The notes under the pieces are model-generated. The model was not told where the DNA came from. It was given only the letters and a program-made list of their open reading frames with translations, and searched no databases. A stretch of DNA of 64,000 nt, from the NCBI GenBank assembly GCA_027485695.1, contig JAIXQO010000003.1:992932-1056931 (forward strand). Reading direction: 5' to 3'. Of the stretch, positions 50,271 through 59,810 are shown piece after piece. Numbering within the stretch: the first letter of the stretch is position 1; each line of letters opens with the position of its first letter. A program made the position numbers and the translations under genes. Source of the DNA: Pseudomonadota bacterium. GTDB taxonomy: Bacteria > Bdellovibrionota > UBA1018.

Positions 50271-52625
50271 ATGATCGGTAAAAAAGCAGAAAATGTGATC
50301 AATCGCGCGGTAGCGCGCGCCACCGATAGTGCCCATGAATATTTCACGCTCGAGCACGTGCTCTGGGCGCTTTGTTTAGAGCAAGACGTCGAGGAGGCCA
50401 TCACGGCTTGCGGCGGAGACGCCCTGGAGCTTCGCCATGAGCTCGAAAAATATCTAGAAAAAGAAGTTCCGCAAATGAAAGAGGCGGGGGCCACCGGTTT
50501 TGGCGAGCAACCCGTCGCCACGCTCGGCGTTCAGCGCTTGATTCAACGGGCGCTTTTTCAAGTGCAGAGCTCGGGCAAAGATGAGATCCGGCCGCTTGAT
50601 CTATTCGTAGCTCTATTTCAAGCCAAAGAAAGTCACTCACTCTACCTGATTCAAAAGCAGGGCATCGATCGATTGAATCTGATTCAGTTCATCAGTCATG
50701 GCACGATCAAAGACGAGGACGAGCAGGCGCGAGATGAAGATTCCGAGGAAGGTGCAGGCTCGGGCCCTTCGGCACGTCCAAAAGACTCGATCAAAAAAGA
50801 TGCGCTCGAAGAATACGCCGACAATCTCAATAAGAAAGCGCGCGCGGGTAAGATCGACCCGGTGTTGGGTCGGGAGAACGAACTCGACCGAATGATTCAG
50901 ACACTTTGCCGCCGTCGCAAAAACAATCCACTCCTCGTGGGAGAGGCCGGCGTCGGTAAGACTGCGATCGCCGAAGGTTTGGCGCTCAAGATCATTGAGA
51001 ATCAGGTTCCTGATCTCTTGGTGAACGCCGTCGTCTATTCGCTTGATCTGGGGCGGCTCATTGCCGGTTCCAAATTTCGTGGCGATTTCGAGCAACGCTT
51101 GAAGAAAGTCCTCGAAGGCATTGAAAAGCGAAAAGAAAAAGGCGAAATGCCCATCCTTTTCATCGACGAAATCCACACGCTGATCGGTGCGGGCTCGGTG
51201 AACGGAAGTTCGCTCGACGCTGCGAACCTACTGAAACCACTCCTGGCCGCAGGCGAGATCCGCTGCGTCGGTTCGACGACCTACGCGGAGTATCGAAATG
51301 TGTTCGAGAAGGATACGGCGCTCTCCAGACGTTTCCAAAAAATTGACGTCATCGAACCGTCCGTCGACGACACCGTGCAAATCCTCAAGGGTTTGAAACC
51401 CAAGTTCGAGGACTACCACCGCGTACAGTATACGGATGATGCCTTGAAATCGGCGACCGAGCTCTCTGCTAAGCACATCACGGATCGATTCTTGCCGGAC
51501 AAGGCGATCGATGTGATAGACGAGGTGGGCGCTAAACTTCGGCTCAAGCGAAAACCAGGAACCGATGAGTCAGAGCGTCCGGTGATCGATACGCCAGCAA
51601 TTGAGGAAATGATCGCCCAGATTGCGCGCATTCCGGCCAGAAGCGTATCGACGTCTCAGAAATCGCGTCTTCAGAACTTGGACCGGGACCTCAAGCTCTC
51701 TATTTTCGGTCAAGACCAGGCGATCGAGCGACTGGTGACCTCTATTCGATTGGCAAGATCCGGACTGCGCTCCGGGGATAAGCCGGTCGGTTCGTTCTTA
51801 CTGTGTGGTCCGACGGGTGTAGGTAAAACAGAAGTAAGCAAGCAGCTCGCGCTCTGTATGGGGATTCCGTTTATTCGCTTCGACATGAGCGAATATTCCG
51901 AGCGGCACACGATTTCACGCCTGATTGGCGCACCTCCCGGTTACGTGGGATTCGAACAACAAGGGATGCTGACCGGTGCGGTGCTCAAGCAACCGCACAG
52001 TGTGGTGCTCTTGGATGAGATCGAAAAAGCCCACCCTGAGATTTGGAACATCCTGCTTCAGGTGATGGACCACGGGACCTTGACGGACAATAACGGTCGC
52101 AAGGTCGACTTCCGAAATGTCGTGATGCTCTATACATCAAACGTAGGAGCGCGCGATATGGAACGACGGAGCGTTGGTTTCGCAGGCTCCGATCCGATCA
52201 GTAGCAAAGCCGCCGCAAAGGCCGTCGAGCAGACGTTTAGTCCGGAGTTTAGGAATCGCTTGGATGCGATCGTCTATTTCAACGCGCTCGATCCGCTGAC
52301 GGTCGGTCACGTGGTGGGCAAACAGCTGCTCGAACTCGAGAGCCTATTGCTCGCGAAATCGGTCGAGCTCGATGTCGATGCCGAGGTTCGTACCTGGCTA
52401 GCCGAAAAAGGCTATGATCGCTTGCTCGGTGCTCGGCCGCTGACCCGAATCATCCAGGACGAGCTCAAAAAACCGCTCGCCGAGGAGATTTTGTTCGGAC
52501 AACTCGAGCACGGCGGAAGCGTGCACATCACGATGAAAGACGGCAAGCCTCATTTCGAGTTCAAGAAAACGACAAAGCCTTCGAAAGAGACCGAGTTCGA
52601 AACTTCAGGAACGCCGAACGGCTGA
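50271..52625 (+). CDS. clpA: ATP-dependent Clp protease ATP-binding subunit ClpA
   Basis: The 784-residue protein has a Clp N-domain (residues 1-150; [20 protein letters not shown]). D1 AAA has Walker [15 protein letters not shown] (about 224-231) and Walker [16 protein letters not shown]2 AAA has [14 protein letters not shown] (about 513) and [15 protein letters not shown]. Between the domains there is no ClpB-type middle coiled coil, which fits ClpA. The ClpP-docking loop is probably at RSVGFAGSD. It unfolds substrates for ClpP, which is not in the window. GAGGAGA precedes the ATG. Its 3' end overlaps the convergent aat gene by 65 bases. Confidence 0.96.
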   Translation: MIGKKAENVINRAVARATDSAHEYFTLEHVLWALCLEQDVEEAITACGGDALELRHELEKYLEKEVPQMKEAGATGFGEQPVATLGVQRLIQRALFQVQSSGKDEIRPLDLFVALFQAKESHSLYLIQKQGIDRLNLIQFISHGTIKDEDEQARDEDSEEGAGSGPSARPKDSIKKDALEEYADNLNKKARAGKIDPVLGRENELDRMIQTLCRRRKNNPLLVGEAGVGKTAIAEGLALKIIENQVPDLLVNAVVYSLDLGRLIAGSKFRGDFEQRLKKVLEGIEKRKEKGEMPILFIDEIHTLIGAGSVNGSSLDAANLLKPLLAAGEIRCVGSTTYAEYRNVFEKDTALSRRFQKIDVIEPSVDDTVQILKGLKPKFEDYHRVQYTDDALKSATELSAKHITDRFLPDKAIDVIDEVGAKLRLKRKPGTDESERPVIDTPAIEEMIAQIARIPARSVSTSQKSRLQNLDRDLKLSIFGQDQAIERLVTSIRLARSGLRSGDKPVGSFLLCGPTGVGKTEVSKQLALCMGIPFIRFDMSEYSERHTISRLIGAPPGYVGFEQQGMLTGAVLKQPHSVVLLDEIEKAHPEIWNILLQVMDHGTLTDNNGRKVDFRNVVMLYTSNVGARDMERRSVGFAGSDPISSKAAAKAVEQTFSPEFRNRLDAIVYFNALDPLTVGHVVGKQLLELESLLLAKSVELDVDAEVRTWLAEKGYDRLLGARPLTRIIQDELKKPLAEEILFGQLEHGGSVHITMKDGKPHFEFKKTTKPSKETEFETSGTPNG

Positions 52626-53232
52626 TCTCTCGAGCTCCCATCAGTTCCATGTGCGGGGTCATCATCTGGATGTCCAAAAAGGTGAGGCCCCGCTCTTTTA
52701 GTTTTTTACACAGTTCAATGACGGCGAATTTCGAGGCGCCGGTTCGTCGATGGAACATGCTTTCGGCGGAGAACGCAAACCCTGCGTACACGCCATAGAT
52801 CCCGGCGACGAGTTCTTCGCCCTCCCAGACCTCGAGCGAATGCGCGTATCCTTCGCGGTGCAGAGCCAAGTATTGAGCCTGCATCTCGTCCGTGATCCAC
52901 GTACCGGGTTGGCCGGGGCGTTCGGTCGTCTTGCAGTCATCGAGCACGCGGGAAAACGCCTGGTTCATGGTGACTCGCCACTGGCTTTGATGCTTGCGCA
53001 GCGTTTTCGAGAGTGATCGAGGGATGTGCAGTTCATCAAAAAATAGGAGGGCCCGTGGATCCGGATGGAACCAAGGGAATCCGTCGACGCCCGCATGCGG
53101 CCACGGAAAAAATCCATGTTGATAGCCGTCGATGAGAAGTTCGATCGTAAGATGGCGACTGATCGCGATGCAATCCTCGTCATCGGTTTCGGGTCGGGGA
53201 AATATTTGGCTCCAAGCGAGCGCGCGACTCAT
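52561..53232 (-). CDS. aat: Leucyl/phenylalanyl-tRNA-protein transferase
   Basis: Aat adds Leu or Phe from aminoacyl-tRNA to proteins with N-terminal Lys or Arg, creating ClpS substrates. The 223-residue frame has LLIDGYQHGFFPWPHAGVDG, PWFHPDPRALLFFDELH, WITDEMQAQYLALHREGYAH, VAGIYGVYAGFAFSAESMFH and LTFLDIQMMTPHMELMGARE, all family blocks. The ATG at 53232 is used; an in-frame ATG at 53310 would add 26 unmatched residues. Its last 65 bases overlap the end of clpA on the other strand, so the two mRNAs are convergent and complementary there. Confidence 0.94.
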   Translation of the reverse strand: MSRALAWSQIFPRPETDDEDCIAISRHLTIELLIDGYQHGFFPWPHAGVDGFPWFHPDPRALLFFDELHIPRSLSKTLRKHQSQWRVTMNQAFSRVLDDCKTTERPGQPGTWITDEMQAQYLALHREGYAHSLEVWEGEELVAGIYGVYAGFAFSAESMFHRRTGASKFAVIELCKKLKERGLTFLDIQMMTPHMELMGAREISRSAFLKFRTRSLSKALSFS

Positions 53233-53304
53233 CACTAGAGTCTGCGGGAACACGGCGTTTGAATCAATGGTCGCGCCGTCTTGAGCGTGTGCTACGATTT
53301 TTCT

Positions 53305-54288
53305 ATGCAATCGATCTTTTGGACGGGGTTCGGCGGTGTACTGGGTGCGATCGTGGGTTTAGGCGTCGGATTCTGGGGACCTTGGACCCTTTCTAAGGCT
53401 TTTGATGGGGCAATAGCCGCTTGGGGGTGGGCCCTGGTGTTCATAACAGCACCCTTGGGAATGGCGTTATTCTCCTCGATCGGTGGATTGCTGGCAAAAG
53501 GCTGGATGAACCCAGCACTGAGAACACTTTGGTGGAAATTTTCAGCGGTCGTATTTGCTCTCGGGGTTGCGGCCTGTTTGTCCCTTCTCTTGGAGTATCT
53601 GGAAGATCGAATTCAGCAAAGCAAGCCTGAGACCTTCACTTCTGATCCACGCTTGCTTCAGATTTTTCACGACGCGGAACTCGGCGCTGATCATTTAAAA
53701 TCCAAGTACCCCGATCCTACTGAACTGGGATACCAGCGCGCGACCAAAAATCCGGGGGCATACAGACCGGATGTGGTTAATCTCGCATTTACCGTGAAGA
53801 GAATGTCCGTGCTCAAAGCCGTTCTCGCCGCTGGGTATCCTTATAAAAACGAAGCGCTGGTGTCGGCGACTATTCTCGAATCCAGGCAGTGGAAAGAAGG
53901 CATCGAGGCTCTTTTGAAAAATGGTGCGGTTCTTAAATCACTGCCTCAATCGTTTTACTATCGGCTACTCGATGAAGAAGCGGTCTACCGACTTCTGATT
54001 CAGTACGGTGCGCGTCCATTAGACCTTCTAGTAGAAGGAGAGACGTGGGTTAAGCCCAGGTTTTACGGGGAGGCTGATCGACTAGAGATTTTGATGGATA
54101 CCGGAAGCGATCTCTGTGTTCGCGATTCTCAAGGTAAAACGATGGTCGCTTACCTAGAAGAAGAGTTAGCTCAGCTCAAAAAAACGAAACGGGAGTATCA
54201 GAAAGAATATCTTCCCGTTGTAGAACGCGCGATCGCTCGCGCCAAAGCCTGTTCAGAATTTAAACTCTGCCCGAAGTTACCTGAGTGA
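53305..54288 (+). CDS. Membrane protein with ankyrin-like C-terminal repeats
   Basis: About 327 residues from the ATG at 53305. The N-terminal 100 residues hold three hydrophobic segments: GFGGVLGAIVGLGVGFWGPW, WALVFITAPLGMALFSSIGG and FALGVAACLSLLLEYL. The cytoplasmic or periplasmic remainder (about residues 130-300) has helix pairs such as KRMSVLKAVLAAGYPYKNEA and YRLLIQYGARPLDLLVEG, with ankyrin-like AL..GA/ LL..GA spacing and DRLEILMDTGSDLCVRDSQG. Ankyrin repeats bind proteins. The C-terminus is a Lys/Glu helix with two Cys. The partner is unknown. It is divergent from aat. Confidence 0.65.
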   Translation: MQSIFWTGFGGVLGAIVGLGVGFWGPWTLSKAFDGAIAAWGWALVFITAPLGMALFSSIGGLLAKGWMNPALRTLWWKFSAVVFALGVAACLSLLLEYLEDRIQQSKPETFTSDPRLLQIFHDAELGADHLKSKYPDPTELGYQRATKNPGAYRPDVVNLAFTVKRMSVLKAVLAAGYPYKNEALVSATILESRQWKEGIEALLKNGAVLKSLPQSFYYRLLDEEAVYRLLIQYGARPLDLLVEGETWVKPRFYGEADRLEILMDTGSDLCVRDSQGKTMVAYLEEELAQLKKTKREYQKEYLPVVERAIARAKACSEFKLCPKLPE

Positions 54289-54334
54289 CGCCTCGTCCAA
54301 TGATTCAACGATGGCGAATATTGCAGTGTTTAAT

Positions 54335-54365
54335 TTTTTTATTTTAGCTCGGATGAAATAAAAAA
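54335..54365. other. AT-only hairpin in a gene-free stretch
   Basis: TTTTTTATTT (54335-54344) is followed after 11 bases by AAATAAAAAA (54356-54365). The 366-base gap 54289-54654 also has CCTTGG/CCAAGG (54408-54427) and otherwise no gene. A terminator or promoter-region structure is possible, but no GC stem supports termination. Confidence 0.35.
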
Positions 54366-54654
54366 ATACACGATGTGGATTCTGATCGGCGTCGATGAGT
54401 CTGCTTGCCTTGGCGCATGCACCAAGGATTCTCGGTCGAAACGGCCTAAGAGACGGTGCCTTCATCAAGTTTTTGGGAACATGCAGCGATCAGAAAAATG
54501 CAGAATCTCGACGCACCGCTCGGTGACGATCGGTTTTCATGAGTGTTACTTATGAGGGCACTTCAGCGGATGGAACCCAAGCATGGGTAGGGGCTTCGAT
54601 GGAACGAGGAGTTCGCTGGAAAACCAAACCGAAACATTCGGGGGACTCCATATC

Positions 54655-55431
54655 ATGAAGATGAAATACGCAGTGCTGGCCGCTAGTTCTGTATTTGCTT
54701 TGATCGGCGCGAACACCATTCACGCTGAGCCATCAGACCTTGAGAAGTACTTTACGATCTCTAGCGTGACGACCGAAGAAGTCGACCACGTCTACGCCGA
54801 GCCTGTCATGAACGCAGACGCTATGGACGTTGGTCCTGGTGTCGGCATTCCCGGTGGCACTGTTCCCCCGACCGGTCCCGTTCCTGCGCCGGCTCCGAAA
54901 CCTCCAACCGACGGAATCGACTTGGGTGAAATCATCCGCATCGGTACCGAAATCTGGAAAATCATCGAGAAGAACGCTCCAGTCGTGGATCAAAAATTCG
55001 AGCCGATCTCCCTCGTTCCTCAGGGAATCAAAAGCTGGGAGCAATTGGGCCAGTGGGCTATTCCTGAAACCCGCGTCTTCAGAAAAACTTACACCAACGC
55101 ATACGGCATGAAAGTCGCGGAATTCAACTACCGCATCGCTTACACCCACAGTGGATCTTTGGACGGCAAAGGTCGTTTCTTGAGCCGCGTGGAAATCGAA
55201 CCAGCGACCCTGAACGTTTCTTGGGGCTACAAGTTCAGCGCTCAAGGCGAAGTCGTGAACCCGACGAACGCTGGTACGACGGCTGATCCAATCGCAGCGA
55301 TGGAACTTCGCGTGAACTGGAAAGTCAGCACCGTATTACGCCACATGCAAGCTTCGGATCGCTACTACGTCCGCGGCGACGGTATGTTCAAAGATCTGAG
55401 TGCAGGCACTGTCGGCGCTCCGACTCCATAA
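54655..55431 (+). CDS. Secreted protein of unknown function
   Basis: The ATG at 54655 has GGGGGA nine bases upstream and opens MKMKYAVLAASSVFALIGAN, a signal peptide; the frame extends upstream without a start of similar quality. The mature part has a Gly/Pro-rich segment (GVGIPGGTVPPTGPVPAPAP), a helical region (IDLGEIIRIGTEIWKIIEKN) and a beta domain of about 120 residues (FRKTYTNAYGMKVAEFNYRI, RVEIEPATLNVSWGYKFSA). It has no Cys. No family was recognised. A strong terminator follows. Confidence 0.72.
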   Translation: MKMKYAVLAASSVFALIGANTIHAEPSDLEKYFTISSVTTEEVDHVYAEPVMNADAMDVGPGVGIPGGTVPPTGPVPAPAPKPPTDGIDLGEIIRIGTEIWKIIEKNAPVVDQKFEPISLVPQGIKSWEQLGQWAIPETRVFRKTYTNAYGMKVAEFNYRIAYTHSGSLDGKGRFLSRVEIEPATLNVSWGYKFSAQGEVVNPTNAGTTADPIAAMELRVNWKVSTVLRHMQASDRYYVRGDGMFKDLSAGTVGAPTP

Positions 55432-55473
55432 TTAGGATCAAAAGTTCGTCGATTCGATCGAACGAATCGGTAG

Positions 55474-55503
55474 AAGGCCGGGGAGTGGATCCCCCGGCCT
55501 TTT
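55474..55503 (+). terminator. Intrinsic terminator
   Basis: AAGGCCGGGG pairs with CCCCGGCCTT around a short loop and runs into TTTT. It ends the secreted-protein gene at 55431. Confidence 0.88.
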
Positions 55504-55639
55504 GCCGTTATAGCCACGCATCACATCTTGTCTATCAGACTAGCTCATGGCAGTATGCGAGGATAAGTTGATTCTGATCCGTCTTAAGCGCTCGAGTTTC
55601 GGGCCTGATGGAATCGTTAATATAAGGAAACTGAGAACC

Positions 55640-55819
55640 ATGGCTGAAACGAAAAAAACTCCTCCCTCCCGTAAAACCGTTAAGAAAAAAGGCCGCGACG
55701 CGCGCAAAGCCAAAATGAAGACGGACGGCGAGTTCAAAAAAGCAGTTTTCGCAGGCAAATCTAAGCGTGCGGTCGATAAGAAAGCCGCTTTCCGTAAGAA
55801 GAAAAAAGGTAAGAAGTAA
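55640..55819 (+). CDS. Very basic Lys-rich small protein
   Basis: A start at the ATG at 55640 with AAGGAA about 12 bases upstream gives 59 residues; a longer frame to 55547 lacks a ribosome binding site. The product is extremely rich in Lys and Arg (TVKKKGRDARKAKMKTDGEF, KKAAFRKKKKGKK) with almost no hydrophobic residues. This is like small nucleic-acid-binding or ribosome-associated basic proteins, but it matches no named family I know. Gene structure (clear ribosome binding site, terminator-like hairpin after) supports it being real. Confidence 0.7.
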   Translation: MAETKKTPPSRKTVKKKGRDARKAKMKTDGEFKKAVFAGKSKRAVDKKAAFRKKKKGKK

Positions 55820-55846
55820 TCTTTCGAGCTAACGCTCGGTTTTAGG

Positions 55847-55925
55847 GGGCCGCCGCCTCAATATCCCTTGTCCAGGTCATTGATCGGGAATAGGGAGTTG
55901 AGTCTGGCGGCCCTCTCTGTTTTTA
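55847..55925 (+). terminator. Long-stem structure, probable terminator
   Basis: GGGCCGCC (55847-55854) and GGCGGCCC (55906-55913) pair over eight bases with an inner loop of about 50 bases, followed by TCTCTGTTTTT. The loop has its own weak pairing. It lies between the basic-protein gene and the methyltransferase gene. It may be a terminator or a structured leader. Confidence 0.5.
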
Positions 55926-55944
55926 CGGGGTATGAAACGTGGAT

Positions 55945-56775
55945 ATGAAGCGATTTAAGGGCTGGGTGATCCCAGGTCCAGAGCCGGAAAATCAGGGTGT
56001 GCCCGAGGCCGGGGAGACATTAGACGCTCTTTGCGGCTTCTATAAGCTTTTCCAATTGAAAGACGGTCACCGATTTTCCACCGATGATCTCCTCGTCGCT
56101 GGATTTGCGGCCGCTCAATCGCGCCGCGCAGACTCCATCCTCGATCTCGGTAGCGGCATCGGAACCGTGGCCCACTTAATGGCTTGGAAATTCCCCGGGG
56201 CTCGCCTCGTCTCCGTCGAAGCCCAGAGCGAGAGCTATCGCCTCGCGCTCAAGTCAATCGCGCTCAATGGTCTAGAACAACGAATCGACGCACGCCTGGG
56301 AGATTTCAGATCACCCGAAGCATTTCCAAATCCCGACGAAAAATTTGACCTCATCACCGGCAGCCCTCCGTATTTCCCGCTGACCGATGGTATCCCGAGT
56401 GAACACCCGCAGAAACGCGCTTGTCGTTTTGAGGAGAGAGGCGGCGTAGAGGCCTACCTCGAAACCGGAGCACGACACTTGGGGCCGGCCGGTATGCTAT
56501 TCATCGTATTTCCGACGGTGCAGGAGAAGCGTTGTTTGGACGCCGCGCGAGAACTCGGACTCCTCAATTTACATACAGTTCGTGTATTTCTGAAACAAGG
56601 TGAGAACTCGCTGCTTTCGTTGTACCAGTTTCAATTGCGCGACCACCTACCTGAAACATTCGCGGAACAGATCAGTCAGCAGCCGGTCGTTTCCGATTTG
56701 ATCATTCGCGATCGGGCGGGCAAAATTACGAGAGAGTATTCCCTCTTTAAACTTTCGATCGGATTTCCGCCATGA
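55945..56775 (+). CDS. TrmN6-like N6-adenine methyltransferase
   Basis: About 276 residues from the ATG at 55945 (a GTG at 55939 is an alternative). The domain has DGHRFSTDDLLVAGFAA, SAM motif ILDLGSGIGTVAHLMAWKF, acidic ARLVSVEAQSESYRLA and the catalytic-type motif FDLITGSPPYFPLTDGIP. The [N/S]PPY motif marks N6-adenine methyltransferases; layout and length match TrmN6 (tRNA1Val A37). Specificity is inferred. Its stop overlaps the next ATG by four bases. Confidence 0.85.
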   Translation: MKRFKGWVIPGPEPENQGVPEAGETLDALCGFYKLFQLKDGHRFSTDDLLVAGFAAAQSRRADSILDLGSGIGTVAHLMAWKFPGARLVSVEAQSESYRLALKSIALNGLEQRIDARLGDFRSPEAFPNPDEKFDLITGSPPYFPLTDGIPSEHPQKRACRFEERGGVEAYLETGARHLGPAGMLFIVFPTVQEKRCLDAARELGLLNLHTVRVFLKQGENSLLSLYQFQLRDHLPETFAEQISQQPVVSDLIIRDRAGKITREYSLFKLSIGFPP

Positions 56776-57266
56776 GTGAACCTAAGACCTCTCTTTGGAA
56801 AGAAACCTGGAAACTGCGAGCCTTCGGACTCTACAAGATTCCGTTGATTTTTTTCTGTTCGCCGCGGTTAGCTGAATATACCGATTCTCGGGTTGAGGTC
56901 ATTTTTCCGCTGAACTACCGGACCAAGAACCATTTGGGCTCGATGTATTTCGGCGCGCTCTCGATTGGTGCAGACGTAGCGGGGGGGCTCGCCGCGATGC
57001 GGGAGATCCAGAAGACCGGTAACCGCGTGGGCCTGGTTTTCAAAGATTTCGAAGCTAAGTTCCTCAAACGCCCCGAAGCCGACGTGCATTTTGTTAGCAC
57101 CGATGGCGGGTCGATGATCGAGCTGGTTCAAAAAGCGCTCGCCTCCGACGAGCGGGTCGAAGGTGCCGTGAACATCACCGCTTATTGTCCTAAGAAATTA
57201 GGCGAAGAACCGGTCGCGACCTTCAAGCTCACGATCAGTTTGAAGAAAAAGCGCGAACGATCTTAA
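56772..57266 (+). CDS. DUF4442 hotdog-fold protein
   Basis: The 164-residue protein has the DUF4442 pattern: a start of Trp/Leu-rich helices (LWKETWKLRAFGLYKIPLIF), then RVEVIFPLNYRTKNHLGSMY and FGALSIGADVAGGLAAM. These proteins are related to YiiD-C and other hotdog thioesterases acting on acyl-CoA. Start overlap with the methyltransferase gene suggests co-translation. The exact acyl substrate is unknown. Confidence 0.8.
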   Translation: MSEPKTSLWKETWKLRAFGLYKIPLIFFCSPRLAEYTDSRVEVIFPLNYRTKNHLGSMYFGALSIGADVAGGLAAMREIQKTGNRVGLVFKDFEAKFLKRPEADVHFVSTDGGSMIELVQKALASDERVEGAVNITAYCPKKLGEEPVATFKLTISLKKKRERS

Positions 57267-57317
57267 GCATGCAAATCCAAGACGTTCTGAATTTCGTTCG
57301 TGAGGCGATCTCTCGCG

Positions 57318-57983
57318 CTAGCTGAGCAATTTCGCTCGCTCGAAAACCGCATCAAACGCCGATTCCGTCAGCACCCCGGTAAAAGTATTCTGCTGACTTG
57401 GATGGTAAGAGGCGATGAGATGGAGACCGCCTGGGAGCCCCACTTCGAGACCATGGCGGAAGGCTTGTTTCTTTTGCCCGAATTTTTTTAGGACCGCCTC
57501 AAACGCCAGTCGCCCGAGTGCAAGGATCACACGAATTTGCGGGAGCGCCTCGAGTTCCTGATGCCAGTAGGGCGCGCAGAGTTCGAACTCGCGCTTGTTC
57601 GGAAGGTTCTCGGGCGGCGCGCATTTGGCAAGGCAAGTGACGTAGGCTCGAATGAGTTCGAGACCGTCTCCGGGGCCAACAGATTTCGATTGGTTCGCAT
57701 ATCCCGCGCGGAACATCGCTCGGTAGAGCCAATCACCCGAGCGGTCGCCTGTGACCATTCGACCGGTTCGGTTGGCGCCATGGGCGCCTGGGGCGAGCCC
57801 AAGCACGAATAGGGTGGCGTCTGGGGCCCCCCAGCCGGGGACGGGTTTTCCCCAGTAGTTTTCGTGCAGATAGGCTTTTTTCTTGGTCTGTGCGATCGAA
57901 TGGCAATAATCGCGAAGCCGCGGGCATTTTTCGCACGCTGTGACCCGCGCTGCGATCGTTTTAAGAGGTTGAGGAACGGCCAT
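57318..57983 (-). CDS. udgB: Family 5 uracil-DNA glycosylase (UdgB type)
   Basis: The 221-residue protein has the N-terminal iron-sulfur ligands CEKCPRLRDYC, then GLAPGAHGANRTGRMVTGD (the family 5 motif 1, which lacks the catalytic acid of other families) and SYHPSQQNTFTGVL (motif 2). It also has CLAKCAPPENLP for the remaining cluster ligand. It removes uracil and some deaminated bases from DNA. The gene is on the minus strand between two plus-strand operons. The start is ATG at 57983. Confidence 0.9.
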   Translation of the reverse strand: MAVPQPLKTIAARVTACEKCPRLRDYCHSIAQTKKKAYLHENYWGKPVPGWGAPDATLFVLGLAPGAHGANRTGRMVTGDRSGDWLYRAMFRAGYANQSKSVGPGDGLELIRAYVTCLAKCAPPENLPNKREFELCAPYWHQELEALPQIRVILALGRLAFEAVLKKFGQKKQAFRHGLEVGLPGGLHLIASYHPSQQNTFTGVLTESAFDAVFERAKLLS

Positions 57984-58006
57984 TTTCTCGATATCTTGCC
58001 GCCCAA

Positions 58007-58807
58007 ATGACGAAAACGCCTACTGAATTCTCTCGCAAAGCCTGGATCGAAGCCTGCCGATTCCACGACCTCGATAACCGTAAGGTGCTCGATCAAGTGA
58101 TCGAATCGGCCCGAAAACTGAGCGGCGAAAAAGCCGCCGTGCTGCTAGATCTCGACTCGACGCTTTATGAGGTAGGCCCGCGCACTGCAAAGATCCTCCA
58201 GGAATGGAACGCAAGCCCTTCCAGCCGTGAGTTCCCAGAAGTTCGCGAAGCAATTGAGCGCATGAAACCCGAGCAGGTTGGCTATTCGCTCGAAGACACC
58301 TTCTACCACCTCGCACTCAATACTCAGACGCCCTCGGCGCAAGCAGCACTCAAATCGATGAAGTCGTTTTGGGGCGCGCGTTTTTTCACGAACGAGTATC
58401 TCGATTTCGACCACGCTTATCCAGGCGCGGCTGAATTCGTCAAAGAACTCTACAAAACCGGCATTGAGCTGATCTATCTTACAGGTCGCGATGAACCGGG
58501 CATGGGTCAGGGCACTCGCAAGCGTTTGCTCCAGGACGGATTTCCCTGGGAAGTCGCTCGGACGCATCTGCTCCTGAAACGCGATTTCCATCTCGACGAT
58601 CTCGAGCACAAAGCAGGCGCCGCAAACTACGTGCATGGAATCGGTCACTTGGTGGCTAGCTTTGAAAATGAGCCGCCGAACTTGATTGCGCTCTCGGATA
58701 TTTTCGAGCAGTCGATGCACGTTTTCGTCGACACCGTTTACAGTGAGCGCGCCGCTCGTCCAAAAGACGGCCTCTACCGCATCACTGACTACCGGTCGTT
58801 CGTTTAA
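58007..58807 (+). CDS. HAD-family hydrolase
   Basis: The 266-residue protein has HAD motif I as AVLLDLDSTLYEVGPRT (residues 45-61) and motif II as LIYLTGRDEPGMG. Motifs III/IV are less clear (KAGAANYVH, then ISDIF-like ALSDIFEQS). The extra sequences suggest a phosphatase of the HAD class IIIB or LNS2-like group. The substrate is unknown. It lies four bases before the next gene, so the two are likely an operon. Confidence 0.8.
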   Translation: MTKTPTEFSRKAWIEACRFHDLDNRKVLDQVIESARKLSGEKAAVLLDLDSTLYEVGPRTAKILQEWNASPSSREFPEVREAIERMKPEQVGYSLEDTFYHLALNTQTPSAQAALKSMKSFWGARFFTNEYLDFDHAYPGAAEFVKELYKTGIELIYLTGRDEPGMGQGTRKRLLQDGFPWEVARTHLLLKRDFHLDDLEHKAGAANYVHGIGHLVASFENEPPNLIALSDIFEQSMHVFVDTVYSERAARPKDGLYRITDYRSFV

Positions 58808-58810
58808 CTC

Positions 58811-59674
58811 ATGGCGGACACTCCGATCCTAAGTAGCTCGTTTGTGCTCGTACAAGGGCATGAAGAGTCTCGAAACCTGCTTAAAGAAGAAATGAAGCTT
58901 CGTTTTCCGGGAGCAACGTTCGCACTCTCGTTTGGCGAGATCACGAGTTTCAAGGCTCGTGGCGGCTCATTCAGTGAGCGATCTTATCCGGAGCCTTATC
59001 TCTCGATGCGAACCGGGCTTTTTCTCGAGAAGAAGAAACCGGGCGAGCCCGCGCCTGAAATCCAATTGCCAAAAGGTTTCTCGTTCTGGGCGATCGACAA
59101 AGGCAACGAAGTTTGGTGGGCGGCGACTCGAGACCCAGAACCCGCCGCGCTTCCGACGGAGGCACAGCTGGAGCGCGTGCCATCGCGTTCTTATTTCAAG
59201 CTCAAGGAAATGTGCGAACGATCCAAGCTCCTAATACAAAAAAACGAGCAAGTCGTCGAAGTGGGCTGTGCGCCTGGCGGAATGACTCAATACGCGCTCG
59301 AGCAAGGAGCCCGTGTCGTGGGTATCGATCGCGCCGAGATGGATCCGCGCGTTTTCAAGAACCTGAATTTCACGCACATTCGGAGCTCTATCAAGGATGC
59401 GCCCGATACGGAGTTGCCGGAGACTTTTGATTGGTTGGTCATGGATCTCCATGCGGAACCCTGGGTGGCGTTCCGCGAATGCGCATTTTTATTCAAGCGC
59501 GCCGAACGAGGTGTGTTCTTCACGATGAAGATCAACGACGTGCAGGTGCTCAAGACGCTGTCACAATTGCTGGTCGATCTTAAAAAAGTCGTACGGTTCA
59601 AATCGACTTGGATCGGACAGGTTCCCTCTAATGCGCGAGAGGTTTCTTTCGTAGCGACGCTTTCCTCCCGCTGA
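58811..59674 (+). CDS. FtsJ-type RNA 2'-O-methyltransferase with N-terminal domain
   Basis: The 287-residue protein has an N-terminal domain of about 130 residues, then a FtsJ/RrmJ domain: SRSYFKLKEMCERSKLL (catalytic Lys), VVEVGCAPGGMTQYALEQGA (SAM motif), DWLVMDLHAEP (Asp), FTMKINDVQ (Lys) and REVSFVATL (Glu), the K-D-K-E tetrad. The size and an N-terminal extension recall RlmM (23S rRNA C2498) rather than RlmE. Target assignment is inference. It follows the HAD gene by three bases. Confidence 0.85.
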   Translation: MADTPILSSSFVLVQGHEESRNLLKEEMKLRFPGATFALSFGEITSFKARGGSFSERSYPEPYLSMRTGLFLEKKKPGEPAPEIQLPKGFSFWAIDKGNEVWWAATRDPEPAALPTEAQLERVPSRSYFKLKEMCERSKLLIQKNEQVVEVGCAPGGMTQYALEQGARVVGIDRAEMDPRVFKNLNFTHIRSSIKDAPDTELPETFDWLVMDLHAEPWVAFRECAFLFKRAERGVFFTMKINDVQVLKTLSQLLVDLKKVVRFKSTWIGQVPSNAREVSFVATLSSR

Positions 59675-59810
59675 CTGATTTCTGGTCATCGACAGTGACG
59701 ATGATTCGAACAGGTCAAAATTGACTAAAATACGTGATTTCAACAAGTTCTCGGTAGTTACCCTTTGGTACGGCTCGTGCTTCATAGTTCTGTAACGGGA
59801 GAATGAATTT

